Source of the DNA: Eubacteriales bacterium
GTDB taxonomy: Bacteria > Bacillota > Clostridia > Oscillospirales > Oscillospiraceae
Direction: 5' to 3'
Assembly (NCBI GenBank): GCA_030539285.1
Contig: JAUNSH010000018.1
Coordinates: forward strand, 1 to 47,550
Length of the DNA stretch: 47,550 bases
Shown piece after piece: positions 39,882 to 47,550 of this stretch. The notes below the pieces were generated by a model that did not search any database, was not told the origin of the DNA, and worked only from the letters and a program-made list of their open reading frames with translations. Position 1 is the first letter of the stretch. Each line of letters begins with the position of its first letter. The position numbers and the translations under genes are program-made.

Positions 39882-40341
39882 TACCACACTGTGTTATGTA
39901 ACCCGTGGAAATGATGTCCTGATGCTCCACCGGGTGAAAAAGAAGAACGACATCAATAAGGATAAGTGGATCGGCATTGGCGGCAAGTTTGAGGGCGAGG
40001 AAAGCCCCGACGAGTGTCTGCTGCGGGAAGCCAAAGAGGAAACGGGCCTAACTCTGACCAGTTGGCGCTGCCGGGGCGTAGTAACATTTTTAAGTGATAC
40101 CTGTGAAGGCGAGTACATGTACCTGTTCACCGCCGACGGCTTTGAAGGAGAGCTGGGGGACTGCCCCGAGGGGGACCTGCAATGGGTCAGCCGGGAGTTT
40201 CTGGACAGCCTGCCCAAATGGGAGGGGGACAAAATTTTTCTGGACCTTCTGTGGCAGGACGCACCCTTCTTCCTGCTGAAGCTGCGCTACCAGGGTGACA
40301 AACTGGTGGAGGCCGTGCTGGACGGAAAACGGATACGATAA
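39874..40341 (+). CDS. NUDIX hydrolase, MutT/8-oxo-dGTPase type
   Basis: 155 aa. Complete Nudix box GKFEGEESPDECLLREAKEETGL (split: G-x5-E-x7-REx2EExG-L pattern) between about residues 38 and 60. The start LNTTLCYVTRGNDVLMLHRVKKKNDIN resembles clostridial 8-oxo-dGTP diphosphatases. Sanitises the nucleotide pool of oxidised dGTP if that assignment holds; other NDP-x substrates are possible. Overlaps the lipid kinase gene. Confidence 0.88.
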   Translation: MLNTTLCYVTRGNDVLMLHRVKKKNDINKDKWIGIGGKFEGEESPDECLLREAKEETGLTLTSWRCRGVVTFLSDTCEGEYMYLFTADGFEGELGDCPEGDLQWVSREFLDSLPKWEGDKIFLDLLWQDAPFFLLKLRYQGDKLVEAVLDGKRIR

Positions 40342-40352
40342 ATAGATACTCT

Positions 40353-40381
40353 GTAGGGGCGGGTCATTGACCCGCCCCTAC
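40353..40381. repeat. single-stem GTAGGG palindrome
   Basis: Only one stem, GTAGGGGCGGGTCAT TGACCCGCCCCTAC: the minimal unit of the family, complete with both outer ends. Confidence 0.9.
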
Positions 40382-40455
40382 GATGGAATTGGGGAACGAT
40401 ACCGAGCGATACCCAATGGTGTAACGATCATCATCCAGCCCGGGCACGCATTGGC
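40382..40455 (-). repeat. dispersed repeat abutting a GTAGGG element (copy 2)
   Basis: Reverse complement matches 7324-7396 (AATGCGTGCCCGGGCTGG, CCATTGGGTATCGCTCGG, TATCGTTCCC) and ends at a GTAGGG palindrome as there. Confidence 0.65.
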
Positions 40456-40540
40456 AGGCGGCCCTGCTACCAAATCTTAAGTAAATCGAAAAGACTTTTC
40501 CCTCCTTTTGTGCTATAATGGCGCAAAGGGAGGGATTTTG

Positions 40541-41326
40541 TTGAAGACAAAGAGACGTATCATTACTGTATTCCTCGTTCTGCTTATCACTGCGCTGGCG
40601 GCAGTGTTGGGGAAGAAGCCCCTTTACTATCTCTACCGGGACGTTTCCTACTATTTTGGGGAACGCACCGAGGCGGAGCAGACCGTCAAGGCCTTTGCGG
40701 AGGAGCACCATATTTCCTACGGCCGTTATCCCGAGGATTTGATTGAATTATTGGAAATCAATCCGGAAACGGAGGATTTTATCCTGAATTATCCCTTCCG
40801 GGAGGAAATGGACATGGATTTATCAGGCTACAGCCGGGATACCGTCCCCCTGTTTCTGCAATGGGATCCCATGTGGGGCTATGAGCCCTACGGCAGCGGC
40901 TGCATTGCCCAGACCGGTTGCGGCCCCACCTGTCTTGCCATGGCGGGCTACTATCTCACCGGGGACGATACCTTCAACCCAAAAACCATCGCGGATTTTT
41001 CTGAGGAAAACGGCTATTACGCCGACGGCTACGGTTCTTCCTGGACCCTCATCAGCGAGGGCGCGGAGAAGCTGGGGCTGACTGTAGAGGAATTACCCCT
41101 GGTCGAGGGAAAGCTGGTGGAGGCGGTGGAAGCCGGGCACCCGGTGATCCTGGCCCTTGGCAAGGGAGACTTCACCTCCTCCGGGCACTACATCGTCCTC
41201 ACCGGCTGGGAAGATGGCGTGTTCCAGGTCAACGACCCCAACAGCCGTATTCGTTCCGAAAAACTGTGGACATATGAGGAATTGGAATCTCAAATTCGTA
41301 ATATTTGGGAAATTTCCGTATCATAA
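40541..41326 (+). CDS. C39-like (papain-fold) peptidase, membrane-anchored
   Basis: 261 aa from TTG 40541, 6 bases after GGGAGGG; TATAAT at 40514. One N-terminal helix (about 6-24), then a spacer, then the C39_2 domain: LFLQWDPMWGYEPYGSGCIAQTGCGPTCLAM with the catalytic Cys in CGPT, TSSGHYIVLTGW with the His, and VNDPNS with the third residue. Probably acts outside the cell on peptides or peptidoglycan cross-links; substrate unknown. No transporter or bacteriocin gene nearby. Confidence 0.85.
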   Translation: MKTKRRIITVFLVLLITALAAVLGKKPLYYLYRDVSYYFGERTEAEQTVKAFAEEHHISYGRYPEDLIELLEINPETEDFILNYPFREEMDMDLSGYSRDTVPLFLQWDPMWGYEPYGSGCIAQTGCGPTCLAMAGYYLTGDDTFNPKTIADFSEENGYYADGYGSSWTLISEGAEKLGLTVEELPLVEGKLVEAVEAGHPVILALGKGDFTSSGHYIVLTGWEDGVFQVNDPNSRIRSEKLWTYEELESQIRNIWEISVS

Positions 41327-41348
41327 ATCGTAGAGGCGGCCATTGTTA

Positions 41349-41504
41349 TACTAAAACCTGATTGAAAGCTTTAAAAGATTTCCGAGGATGAATTGTGTCA
41401 AAAAAGGCAGATGACGCAGATGGGCTGACGCCCATCAAGGAAGATAACGCATTCTGACGCAATTCAGACCGGAAAGATTTAAAGTTTTTAATCAGGTTTT
41501 AGTA
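41349..41504 (-). mobile_element. 156-bp MITE-like element, family A, copy 2
   Basis: Inverted copy of 22654-22809, equal in length, with only a few substitutions and the same TACTAAAACC / GGTTTTAGTA ends. Confidence 0.85.
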
Positions 41505-41678
41505 TTAAATAGTGGTATGATTGCCACTGGCAATCATAATCATTTCAGGTTCGCTGCGCGGAGCACCACGCCCGCTTTGCCTCCCCTGAAAGGGGAGCCT
41601 TGCGGGTGCCCCAATGGTTTTTCTTTACAATAATCTGAAAATCTGCTATCCTATACCATATAGAAAGGCGGTGGCGTG
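41505..41678 (+). promoter_or_regulatory. intergenic gap with promoter of the Gx-type gene
   Basis: Contains TTTACA (41624-41629), 17 bp, TATCCT (41647-41652), and a CTCCCCTGAAAGGGGAG hairpin at 41581-41597. No gene seen. Confidence 0.55.
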
Positions 41679-42185
41679 ATGAAAACCAGAAAACTGACCC
41701 TTTTGGCGCTGCTCACCGCCATTGCATTGACCATCTTCATGGTGGAAGCCCAGATCCCCGCCCTGGTGCCCATTCCCGGCATCAAGCTGGGCCTTGCCAA
41801 CATCGTCACGGTGTTCGCTGTGTTTGCCCTGGGGCCGAAGGACGCTGTGCTTGTCCTTGCCGCCCGGATCTTTCTGGGGGCGGTGTTCGCGGGGAATTTC
41901 AGCACCATTTTCTACTCTGCCGCCGGCGGGGCCTGTGCCATTTTGGTCACCATCGCCTTACGCCGAATCCTTACCAAAAAGCAGCTGTGGGTGGCGGGAG
42001 CTTTGGGGGCCGTGGCCCACTCCATCGGCCAGATGACCATGGCAGTGCTGCTGACGCTCACGCCGGGGCTGATCGCCTACCTGCCTGTGATGATCGCGGT
42101 GAGCATCGTGACGGGCACCTTTACCGGGCTGTGCGCCCAATTTCTTGTGAACCGGGGGAACCTATGGAAAACTATTTCCAGATGA
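41679..42185 (+). CDS. Gx transporter family / HepPP synthase component I-like membrane protein
   Basis: 168 aa, five to six membrane helices. VEAQIPALVPIPGIKLGLANIVTVFAVFALGPKDAVLVLAARIFLG is the family hallmark. Although first named heptaprenyl diphosphate synthase component I, these proteins look like ECF-type substrate-binding membrane subunits; the substrate is unknown. GAAAGGCGGTGG is upstream. Its end overlaps mrnC by 22 bases. Confidence 0.85.
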   Translation: MKTRKLTLLALLTAIALTIFMVEAQIPALVPIPGIKLGLANIVTVFAVFALGPKDAVLVLAARIFLGAVFAGNFSTIFYSAAGGACAILVTIALRRILTKKQLWVAGALGAVAHSIGQMTMAVLLTLTPGLIAYLPVMIAVSIVTGTFTGLCAQFLVNRGNLWKTISR

Positions 42186-42577
42186 ATCTATCCAAACAGC
42201 AGATCGACGCCATCTCCAATCTGGGCCTTGCCCACATGGGGGACTGTGTGTTCGAAATTCTCTGCCGGGGCTATCTCTGCGCCAAGGGTGAGACCACCGT
42301 GGACCGGCTCCACCGGGACACCATCCACATGGTCAAGGCCACAGCCCAGGCGAAATTTGTGGACAAGCTGCTTCCCCTTTTGACCGAGGAGGAAATGGCC
42401 TACTACCGCCGGGGCAGAAACGCCCACGTCCACGCGGTGCCCAAGTCCGCGACACCTGCCGAGTACGCCAAGGCCACGGGGCTGGAAGCGTTGTTCGGGG
42501 CACTGTACCTCGCCGGGCAGACCCAGCGGATCAACGAACTTTTCAAAGCCGTAATGGAGTGTTTATATGGCATTTGA
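42164..42577 (+). CDS. mrnC: Mini-ribonuclease III
   Basis: 137 aa RNase III catalytic domain without a double-strand RNA-binding domain; matures 23S rRNA ends in Bacillus. LAHMGDCVFEILCRGYLC holds the metal-binding Asp, MAYYRRGRNAHVHAVPKSA is the conserved middle and EYAKATGLEALFGALYLAG contains the second acidic metal ligand. ATG 42164 follows GGGGGAACC. Overlaps the genes on both sides, so it is part of one transcript. Confidence 0.93.
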   Translation: MENYFQMNLSKQQIDAISNLGLAHMGDCVFEILCRGYLCAKGETTVDRLHRDTIHMVKATAQAKFVDKLLPLLTEEEMAYYRRGRNAHVHAVPKSATPAEYAKATGLEALFGALYLAGQTQRINELFKAVMECLYGI

Positions 42578-44309
42578 CGCTTATTTTCTAACTGCCGTGC
42601 TGGATGAGGTGCGGCAGAAGTGTACCGGGGCGCGGGTTGATAAAATTCACCAGCCCAGCCGGGATACCCTGATTTTGCACCTTCGGGGCCGGGAAAGCCG
42701 GGAAAAGCTGCTCTTCGCCGCCAACCCCACCGCCCCCCGGCTGCACCTGACCTCCGCCTCTCCGGAAAATCCGCCGGAGCCGCCCATGTTCTGTATGCTG
42801 CTGCGCAAGCACCTTTTGGGGGCCAAGCTGACGGAGATCACCCAGCCCCCCATGGAGCGGGCGGCAGCGTTTACCTTCGACTGCACCGACGAAATGGGCT
42901 TTCCCGTGCAAAAAAAGCTGGTTGCCGAGCTGATGGGCCGTACCTGCAACCTGTACCTGCTGGGACCGGACGGGCGGATCCTGGACTGTCTGCGGCGCAT
43001 CGGCCTGGACGAAAGTGCCCGCCGCCCTGCCCTGCCGGGGCTAAACTATCAGGAGCCGGAGCCGGTAAAAAAGGAAAATCCCCTCACGCTTGAGAATTAT
43101 GTCAACCTATTGACGGAACCGGGAGCGGATATTCTCTCCGACCGGCTCATGGACAGCTTGGGCGGACTGTCGCCGCTGGTGTGCCGGGAAGCCGCCTTGT
43201 TTGCCGCAGGAAGTACGGACGCCAGAATCAGTGGGCTTGACGTGGACGCCACGGCGGACAAGCTGGGCCTGTTCTTCCATGAACACCTGCACCACCCCAA
43301 GCCCTATGTCTACACGCTGGCTGACGGCACCCCAAAGCAGTTTGCCTTCTGTCCCATTCGGCAGTACAGCGGCTGTCAGGAGGCCCCCTCCTTCGGCGCA
43401 CTCCTTGACAGCTTCTACACCCTTCGCGACCGCAAGGATGCCATGCGCCAGAAAAGTCAGGCGGTGCGCAAAACCGTCCAGAACCTGTGCACCCGGCTGA
43501 CGCGAAAAATGGCCCTGCAGGAAAAGGAGCTGGAAGCCACCTACGACCGGGAGCGGCTGCGCCAGCTTGGCGACATCCTCACGGCAAATATCCACCGCAT
43601 CACCAAGGGCCAGACGAAAATCACCTGTGAGGACTTCTACGACGAGAACATGGCCCCGGTGGAAATTGCCCTTAGCCCCATCCTCTCTCCCCAGCAGAAC
43701 GCGGCGAAATTCTACAAGGACTACGCCCGGATGAAAAACGCCGAAAAAGAGCTGACCCGCCAGCTGGAACTGGGGGAAACGGAGTTAAATTACCTGAAAA
43801 GCGTTCTGGAAGAACTGAACCGTGCCCAGACCGACGCGGAATTGGAGGAAGTCAAGCAGGAATTGCAGGAGCAGGGCTACCTGCGCGCCGAGGGAAGCCG
43901 CAAGCGGCCCAAGCAGGGAAAGCTTGCCCCCATGCGCTTTGAATCCACCGACGGCTACCCCATCTACGTGGGTAGGAACAACCGCCAGAACGAGGAACTG
44001 ACCTTCCGCCTTGCCAGAAAAGACGACATCTGGTGCCACGCCAGCAAGGTCCACGGCTCCCACGTCATCATTTCCTGCGGCGGCGCCACCCCTCCCGACG
44101 ACACCATCACCCAGGCCGCCCAGCTGGCCGCCTACTATTCCGAGACCGGCGACGGCCAGAACGTGCCGGTGGACGTGACGGCGGTGCGGCAGGTGAAGAA
44201 AATTCCCGGCGGCAAGCCCGGAATGGTGATCTACCACACCTACAAGACGGTTATCGCCAACCCCTACGCCGACATCGTGGTGGACGAACTGAACGCGGAG
44301 AAGAAATAG
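42567..44309 (+). CDS. rqcH: NFACT-family RqcH ribosome quality-control factor
   Basis: 580 aa. NFACT-N domain (MAFDAYFLTAVLDEVRQKC...ARVDKIHQPSRDTLILHLRG), helix-hairpin-helix and long coiled coil (about 290-440; RLTRKMALQEKELEATYDRERL), then NFACT-R (YPIYVGRNNRQNEELTFRLARKDDIWCHASKVHGSHVII). RqcH binds stalled 50S-peptidyl-tRNA and adds C-terminal alanine tails as a degradation mark. Older annotation: fibronectin-binding protein. Overlaps mrnC by 11 bases. Confidence 0.93.
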   Translation: MAFDAYFLTAVLDEVRQKCTGARVDKIHQPSRDTLILHLRGRESREKLLFAANPTAPRLHLTSASPENPPEPPMFCMLLRKHLLGAKLTEITQPPMERAAAFTFDCTDEMGFPVQKKLVAELMGRTCNLYLLGPDGRILDCLRRIGLDESARRPALPGLNYQEPEPVKKENPLTLENYVNLLTEPGADILSDRLMDSLGGLSPLVCREAALFAAGSTDARISGLDVDATADKLGLFFHEHLHHPKPYVYTLADGTPKQFAFCPIRQYSGCQEAPSFGALLDSFYTLRDRKDAMRQKSQAVRKTVQNLCTRLTRKMALQEKELEATYDRERLRQLGDILTANIHRITKGQTKITCEDFYDENMAPVEIALSPILSPQQNAAKFYKDYARMKNAEKELTRQLELGETELNYLKSVLEELNRAQTDAELEEVKQELQEQGYLRAEGSRKRPKQGKLAPMRFESTDGYPIYVGRNNRQNEELTFRLARKDDIWCHASKVHGSHVIISCGGATPPDDTITQAAQLAAYYSETGDGQNVPVDVTAVRQVKKIPGGKPGMVIYHTYKTVIANPYADIVVDELNAEKK

Positions 44310-44312
44310 GAA

Positions 44313-44345
44313 GACCCGGGCCAAACGGCCCGGGTCAGTTTGTTT
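44313..44345. terminator. bidirectional terminator between rqcH and the fucose-isomerase-like gene
   Basis: GACCCGGGCC, loop AAAC, GGCCCGGGTC, then AGTTTGTTT on plus. It lies between two converging stop codons. Confidence 0.8.
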
Positions 44346-44349
44346 AGGA

Positions 44350-45816
44350 TCAGCCCCAGGGATTCTCGGTGGGATAGGGCATGCTCTTGGGCTGGTTGTA
44401 GGCGATGTCGGAAATGCCGAAGTATTTCAGCACCTCGAACAGGGCCTTGCCGCAGTGGGCAAAGGCTACCGCGCCGTGGTGGGGATACCGCTTCTGGATC
44501 AGCACGTGGCGGTAGAACCGGCCCATTTCAGGAATGGCGAAGATACCGATGCCGCCGAAGCTGCGGGTCGCCACGGGCAGGACTTCACCTTCCGCGATGT
44601 AGGAGCGCAGGTTCCCCTCGCTGTCGCACTGCAGGCGGTAGAAGGTGATCTCGCCGGGGGCGATGTCGCCTTCCAGCGTGCCGCGGGTGAAGTCGGGAGT
44701 GCCGCCGTTTTCCAGCAGGCGGTTCTGAATGAGCTGATATTTCACGCCGCAGCTAGAGCACATTTTGCAGCTGGGGGTGTTGCCGCAGTGGAAGCCCATG
44801 AAGGTCTCCTTGATGTCATAGGGGAACTTGCCCGCGATGTCCTCGTCGTAGATGTATTTGGGCACGGAGTTGTTGATGTCAAGCAGAGTTACGGCATCGT
44901 TCGTCAGGCAGGCACCGATGTACTCGGACAGAGTGCCGTAGATGTCCACTTCGCAGGCCACGGGGATGCCCCGGGAAGCCAGGCGGGAGTTGACATAACA
45001 AGGCTCAAAGCCGAACTGCTCCGGGAAAGCGGGCCAGCATTTGTCGGCAAAGGCGACGTATTTCCGGGCACCCTTGTGCGCCTCGGCCCAGTCAAGCAAT
45101 GTCAGCTCGAACTGCGCCATCCGCTCCAACAGGTCGGGGTAGATCTTGCCGTCCATCTCCTTCTGCATATCGGCGACCACCTCGGGGATCCGCTTGTCGC
45201 CGGCGTGGGCCTTGTAGGCCACCAGCAGGTCAAGCTCGGAGTTCTCCTCCACCTCGACACCCAGCTCATACAGACCCTTGATGGGGGCGTTGCAGGCGAA
45301 GAAGTCCTGGGGCCGGGGGCCGAAGGTGATGATCTTCAGGTTCTTGACACCAATGATGGTGCGGGCGATGGGGATGAACTCCCGGATCATCTGGGCGCAC
45401 TCCTCGGCGGTGCCCACGGGATACTCGGGGATGTAGGCCTTCAGATGGCGCATACCCAGATTATAGGAGCAGTTCAGCACACCGCAGTAGGCGTCGCCAC
45501 GGCCATTGATCAGGTCGCCGTCGCCCTCGGCAGCCGCCACGTACATGACAGGGCCGTGGAACTTCTGGCACAGCAGGGTCTCGGGGGTCTCGGGGCCGAA
45601 GTTGCCCAGGAAGACGACCAGGGCGTTGATGTCGTTGGCCCGCAGGTCGGCCAGCGCCGCCAGGGCGTCCTTCTCGTTCTCCACGGTGATGGGGCACTCG
45701 TAGATACCTTCACCGTAGGCGGCTACAATGTTCTTCCGGCGCTGGGTAGACAGCGCAATGGGGAAGCAGTCACGGGAAACGGCAACGATGCCAAGCTTTA
45801 CTTCGGGAATGTTCAT
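44350..45816 (-). CDS. L-fucose/L-arabinose isomerase family protein
   Basis: 488 aa. Opens VKLGIVAVSRDCFPIALSTQRRK, with sugar-isomerase stretches VVFLGNFGPETPETLLCQKF, GDAYCGVLNCSYNLGMRHLK, GPRPQDFFACNAPIKGL and a C-terminal domain with GFHCGNTPSCKMC. Distant from true FucI, so the substrate is open. It is last in a minus-strand operon after a xylulokinase-type kinase and a DUF4867 gene, consistent with aldose-to-ketose isomerisation followed by phosphorylation. AAGGAGA precedes ATG 45816. Confidence 0.85.
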   Translation of the reverse strand: MNIPEVKLGIVAVSRDCFPIALSTQRRKNIVAAYGEGIYECPITVENEKDALAALADLRANDINALVVFLGNFGPETPETLLCQKFHGPVMYVAAAEGDGDLINGRGDAYCGVLNCSYNLGMRHLKAYIPEYPVGTAEECAQMIREFIPIARTIIGVKNLKIITFGPRPQDFFACNAPIKGLYELGVEVEENSELDLLVAYKAHAGDKRIPEVVADMQKEMDGKIYPDLLERMAQFELTLLDWAEAHKGARKYVAFADKCWPAFPEQFGFEPCYVNSRLASRGIPVACEVDIYGTLSEYIGACLTNDAVTLLDINNSVPKYIYDEDIAGKFPYDIKETFMGFHCGNTPSCKMCSSCGVKYQLIQNRLLENGGTPDFTRGTLEGDIAPGEITFYRLQCDSEGNLRSYIAEGEVLPVATRSFGGIGIFAIPEMGRFYRHVLIQKRYPHHGAVAFAHCGKALFEVLKYFGISDIAYNQPKSMPYPTENPWG

Positions 45817-45869
45817 ATGTATCTTCTCCTTTTCAAATGAAAATTATAAAATTATCAGCTCAACAGACA

Positions 45870-45957
45870 GTAGGGCGGCTTGCCCTCAAGCCGCCGTCTA
45901 CGAAGCAGCAATATGCAGTGGGCGGCGGGCTGATGGCAGATAAGCCCTGCGTTACGT
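45870..45957. repeat. GTAGGG palindromic element, class GGGCGGCTTG..CAAGCCGCC, second half decayed
   Basis: GTAGGGCGGCTTGCCC and TCAAGCCGCC pair; the right-hand half (GGGCGGCGGGCTGATGGCAGATAAGCCC) is degenerate. It reaches the stop codon of the DUF4867 gene. Confidence 0.7.
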
Positions 45958-45958
45958 T

Positions 45959-46597
45959 TCAAATGAAATTAGCGATATCAATGTTCTGCCCGGCAAGGCC
46001 GATGTGAGCGCCTTGTTTGGCTTCGCCCGACTCCGGGTGAGCCAGTAGCCACTTGTTTCTTGCCCACAGAAGCCTGTCCTCCGTGGACTTGTTCACGATC
46101 AAAGGCTTGTCCGTATTGGTGCCCATGGGCAGGGCCACCAGCACCCGGAAGCCCTTGTTAGGGTCACAGTGGCAGGGGGCGTAGTGTAGGGACGTGGCGT
46201 AGACCTCGATCAGCACCCCGGCGGGTACCCGGAAGGCCTTGACGTTAGCGGTGTCAAATATGCCGCTGACGATCTGGCTCTGTAGGCCCAGCAGGAGGAT
46301 AAAGTCCTCAGTGCCCAGGTTAAATTCGCTGTCCCGGTGGTATTCCAGACAGTTGAGCTTGGTGTTGAAGCCACTGCACCAGCCCAACTGCACTGGCATT
46401 CCGCCGTAGCAGTGCTCGCTGACCTCCACCATGGCGGGCAGCTCCTGTAACGGCTCATACTCGGGAACGTAATCCACGCCGGGGCCTTGAGGAGCGTCCT
46501 TCAAAACGGACAGCAGCTCCGCCACGGTGTCGTCCATGCCGGTGACCACCTGACCGTAGGGCTTGAACTCGGGATCGAACACGGAATAGATTTTCAT
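45959..46597 (-). CDS. DUF4867 family protein
   Basis: 212 aa, ATG 46597 after AAGGAGTG. Cupin-like content: ELPAMVEVSEHCYGGMPVQLGWCSGFN, LNCLEYHRDSEFNLGTEDFILLLG, FRVPAGVLIEVYATSLHYAPCHCD with several His/Glu residues that could bind a metal. Similar to ureidoglycolate-lyase-like or sugar-epimerase cupins. In gut Clostridia it commonly sits between xylulokinase and a fucose-isomerase-like gene, as here; probably a sugar isomerase/mutarotase-type step (inference). Confidence 0.8.
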   Translation of the reverse strand: MKIYSVFDPEFKPYGQVVTGMDDTVAELLSVLKDAPQGPGVDYVPEYEPLQELPAMVEVSEHCYGGMPVQLGWCSGFNTKLNCLEYHRDSEFNLGTEDFILLLGLQSQIVSGIFDTANVKAFRVPAGVLIEVYATSLHYAPCHCDPNKGFRVLVALPMGTNTDKPLIVNKSTEDRLLWARNKWLLAHPESGEAKQGAHIGLAGQNIDIANFI

Positions 46598-46602
46598 TTG
46601 TA

Positions 46603-47550
46603 TCACTCCTTGGCAAATTCCGCAAACAATTGCTTGCAGGCAGGATAAATTTTTTTGAACTGCTGGTAGCGCTTTTCGTACTTTTCCGCCAGCGCAGGCT
46701 CCGGCTTGACGGTAGAAGCCACATGGACAATCGCGTTACAGGCATCCTTGACGCTTCCGTATTCTCCGCAGGCAACCATGGCAAGCATTGCGCCGCCCAT
46801 GCCGGGGCCCTGCTCGGATTCCAGACATTGCAGCTCGATATTCAGGACATTTGCCATGATCTTCTTCCACAGGGGGCTTTTCGCGCCGCCGCCGCAGATC
46901 TTGGAGGAATGGATCTCGATGCCCAAGCTTCTTGCCACCTCCACGCTGTCCCGGATGGCGTAGGCCACGCCCTCAAGAACCGCCTGTGTCAGGTCGGCAC
47001 GGGTGGTGTCCATGGTCATGCCGATGAAGGTGCCACGGGCATTGGTATCGTTGATGGGGCTGCGCTCGCCCATGAGGTAGGGCAGGAAGTACACATGATT
47101 TTCGCCCAGCTTATCATCTGTAACAGGAACCTGTTCGGCGGCATAGTCGGTGGTCTTGAAGATCTCATCCATCAGCCACTTGTTGCAGGAGGCGGCGGAG
47201 AGCATACAGCCCATGAGGTGATAGCCGCCGTCGGCGTGGGCGAAGGCGTGAAGGGCATTGTGCTTGTCCACGCCGAATTTCTCAGAGGAGATAAACACGG
47301 TACCGGAGGTGCCGAGACTGATGTTGCAGCCGCCCTCCCCTACCACGCCGGTGCCTACCGCAGCGGCAGCGTTGTCTCCCGCGCCCGCGCAGACCTTGAC
47401 GGTTTCGGGAATGCCCAGAGCCTTGGCAATTTCTGGCTTCACGGTGCCGATGCACTGGAAGGATTCAAAGAGCTTGGGCATCTGGCTTTCGGTCACGCCG
47501 CAGATGTCCAGCATTTCCTTTGACCAGCACTTATGCTCCACGTCCAGCAG
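46603..47550 (-). CDS. xylB: xylulokinase/FGGY sugar kinase, C-terminal part (runs off the right edge)
   Basis: At least 316 residues; the frame stays open to base 47550, so the N-terminal third is outside the window. Present: VCAGAGDNAAAAVGTGVV, NISLGTSGTVFISSE (ATP/sugar site of FGGY kinases), DGGYHLMGCMLSAASCNKWLMDE, YFLPYLMGERSP, and the signature SSKICGGGAKSPLWKKIMAN. Phosphorylates a ketopentose such as xylulose; other pentuloses are possible. First gene known of the operon kinase-DUF4867-isomerase. Confidence 0.92.
   Translation of the reverse strand: MLDVEHKCWSKEMLDICGVTESQMPKLFESFQCIGTVKPEIAKALGIPETVKVCAGAGDNAAAAVGTGVVGEGGCNISLGTSGTVFISSEKFGVDKHNALHAFAHADGGYHLMGCMLSAASCNKWLMDEIFKTTDYAAEQVPVTDDKLGENHVYFLPYLMGERSPINDTNARGTFIGMTMDTTRADLTQAVLEGVAYAIRDSVEVARSLGIEIHSSKICGGGAKSPLWKKIMANVLNIELQCLESEQGPGMGGAMLAMVACGEYGSVKDACNAIVHVASTVKPEPALAEKYEKRYQQFKKIYPACKQLFAEFAKE

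Overview
The window looks like chromosomal DNA of an anaerobic, spore-forming, low-redundancy Firmicute, most likely an Oscillospirales (Ruminococcaceae/Oscillospiraceae) member. The reasons are the clostridial protein set (ATP-dependent PEP carboxykinase, SpoIIP, CotH kinases, YitT, DUF421/DUF4363, RqcH/NFACT, Mini-RNase III), AGGAGG-type ribosome sites, TTGACA/TATAAT promoters and a fairly high G+C content. No rRNA or tRNA gene was found. Assignment below order level is not possible from reading alone.

Layout. 1-4.4 kb is the replication-initiation block on the minus strand (dnaA, dnaN, yaaA/S4, recF), with a DnaA-box cluster and an unwinding-like AT-rich tract between dnaA and dnaN. 4.6-7.3 kb holds yitT and guaB on the plus strand, then a second DnaA-box cluster at about 7.64 kb. 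7.7-13.5 kb is a minus-strand block: acyl-ACP thioesterase, HtrA protease, histidine kinase and its response regulator. The kinase and regulator are separated by 1.3 kb packed with small toxin/antisense-RNA loci. 13.7-22.5 kb is plus strand: uppP, an aldose-epimerase-like gene, two paralogous CotH-type kinases, a VTC polyphosphate polymerase, a DUF4956 membrane protein, and pckA. 23.2-31.2 kb: small membrane protein, hflKC (minus), zinc-ribbon membrane protein, two parS sites with parA and parB, serS, mscL, lrgAB. 31.4-33.5 kb: an uncharacterised TIM-barrel gene and fumC bracketed by two near-identical 169-bp MITE-like repeats. 33.8-44.3 kb: sugar nucleotidyltransferase, DUF421/DUF4363, another type I toxin locus, spoIIP, tadA, a three-gene zinc-ribbon/helical/sigma-like cassette, lipid kinase, NUDIX hydrolase, C39-like peptidase, a Gx-type membrane protein, mrnC and rqcH. 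44.3 kb to the end is a minus-strand sugar operon (xylB partial, DUF4867, fucose-isomerase-like).

Three things stand out. First, at least 17 copies of a palindromic GTAGGG...CCCTAC element fill most intergenic gaps, in several sequence classes that all preserve the palindrome; they sit even inside the parA-parB and dnaA-dnaN intervals. Second, three intact (and one decayed) convergent small-toxin/antisense-RNA loci share an odd design: in each, the toxin mRNA and the antisense RNA begin with nearly the same same-sense sequence, so the toxin mRNA 5' end should pair with its own 3' end. The three toxins look unrelated to each other. Third, the CotH-CotH-VTC-DUF4956 cluster looks like a functional unit linking protein kinases of the CotH fold with polyphosphate synthesis at the membrane; its function is not established here.

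The dnaA leader also has two mutually exclusive hairpins, one of which would hide the Shine-Dalgarno sequence. All calls rest on reading the sequence and on recall of protein families; no database search was run.
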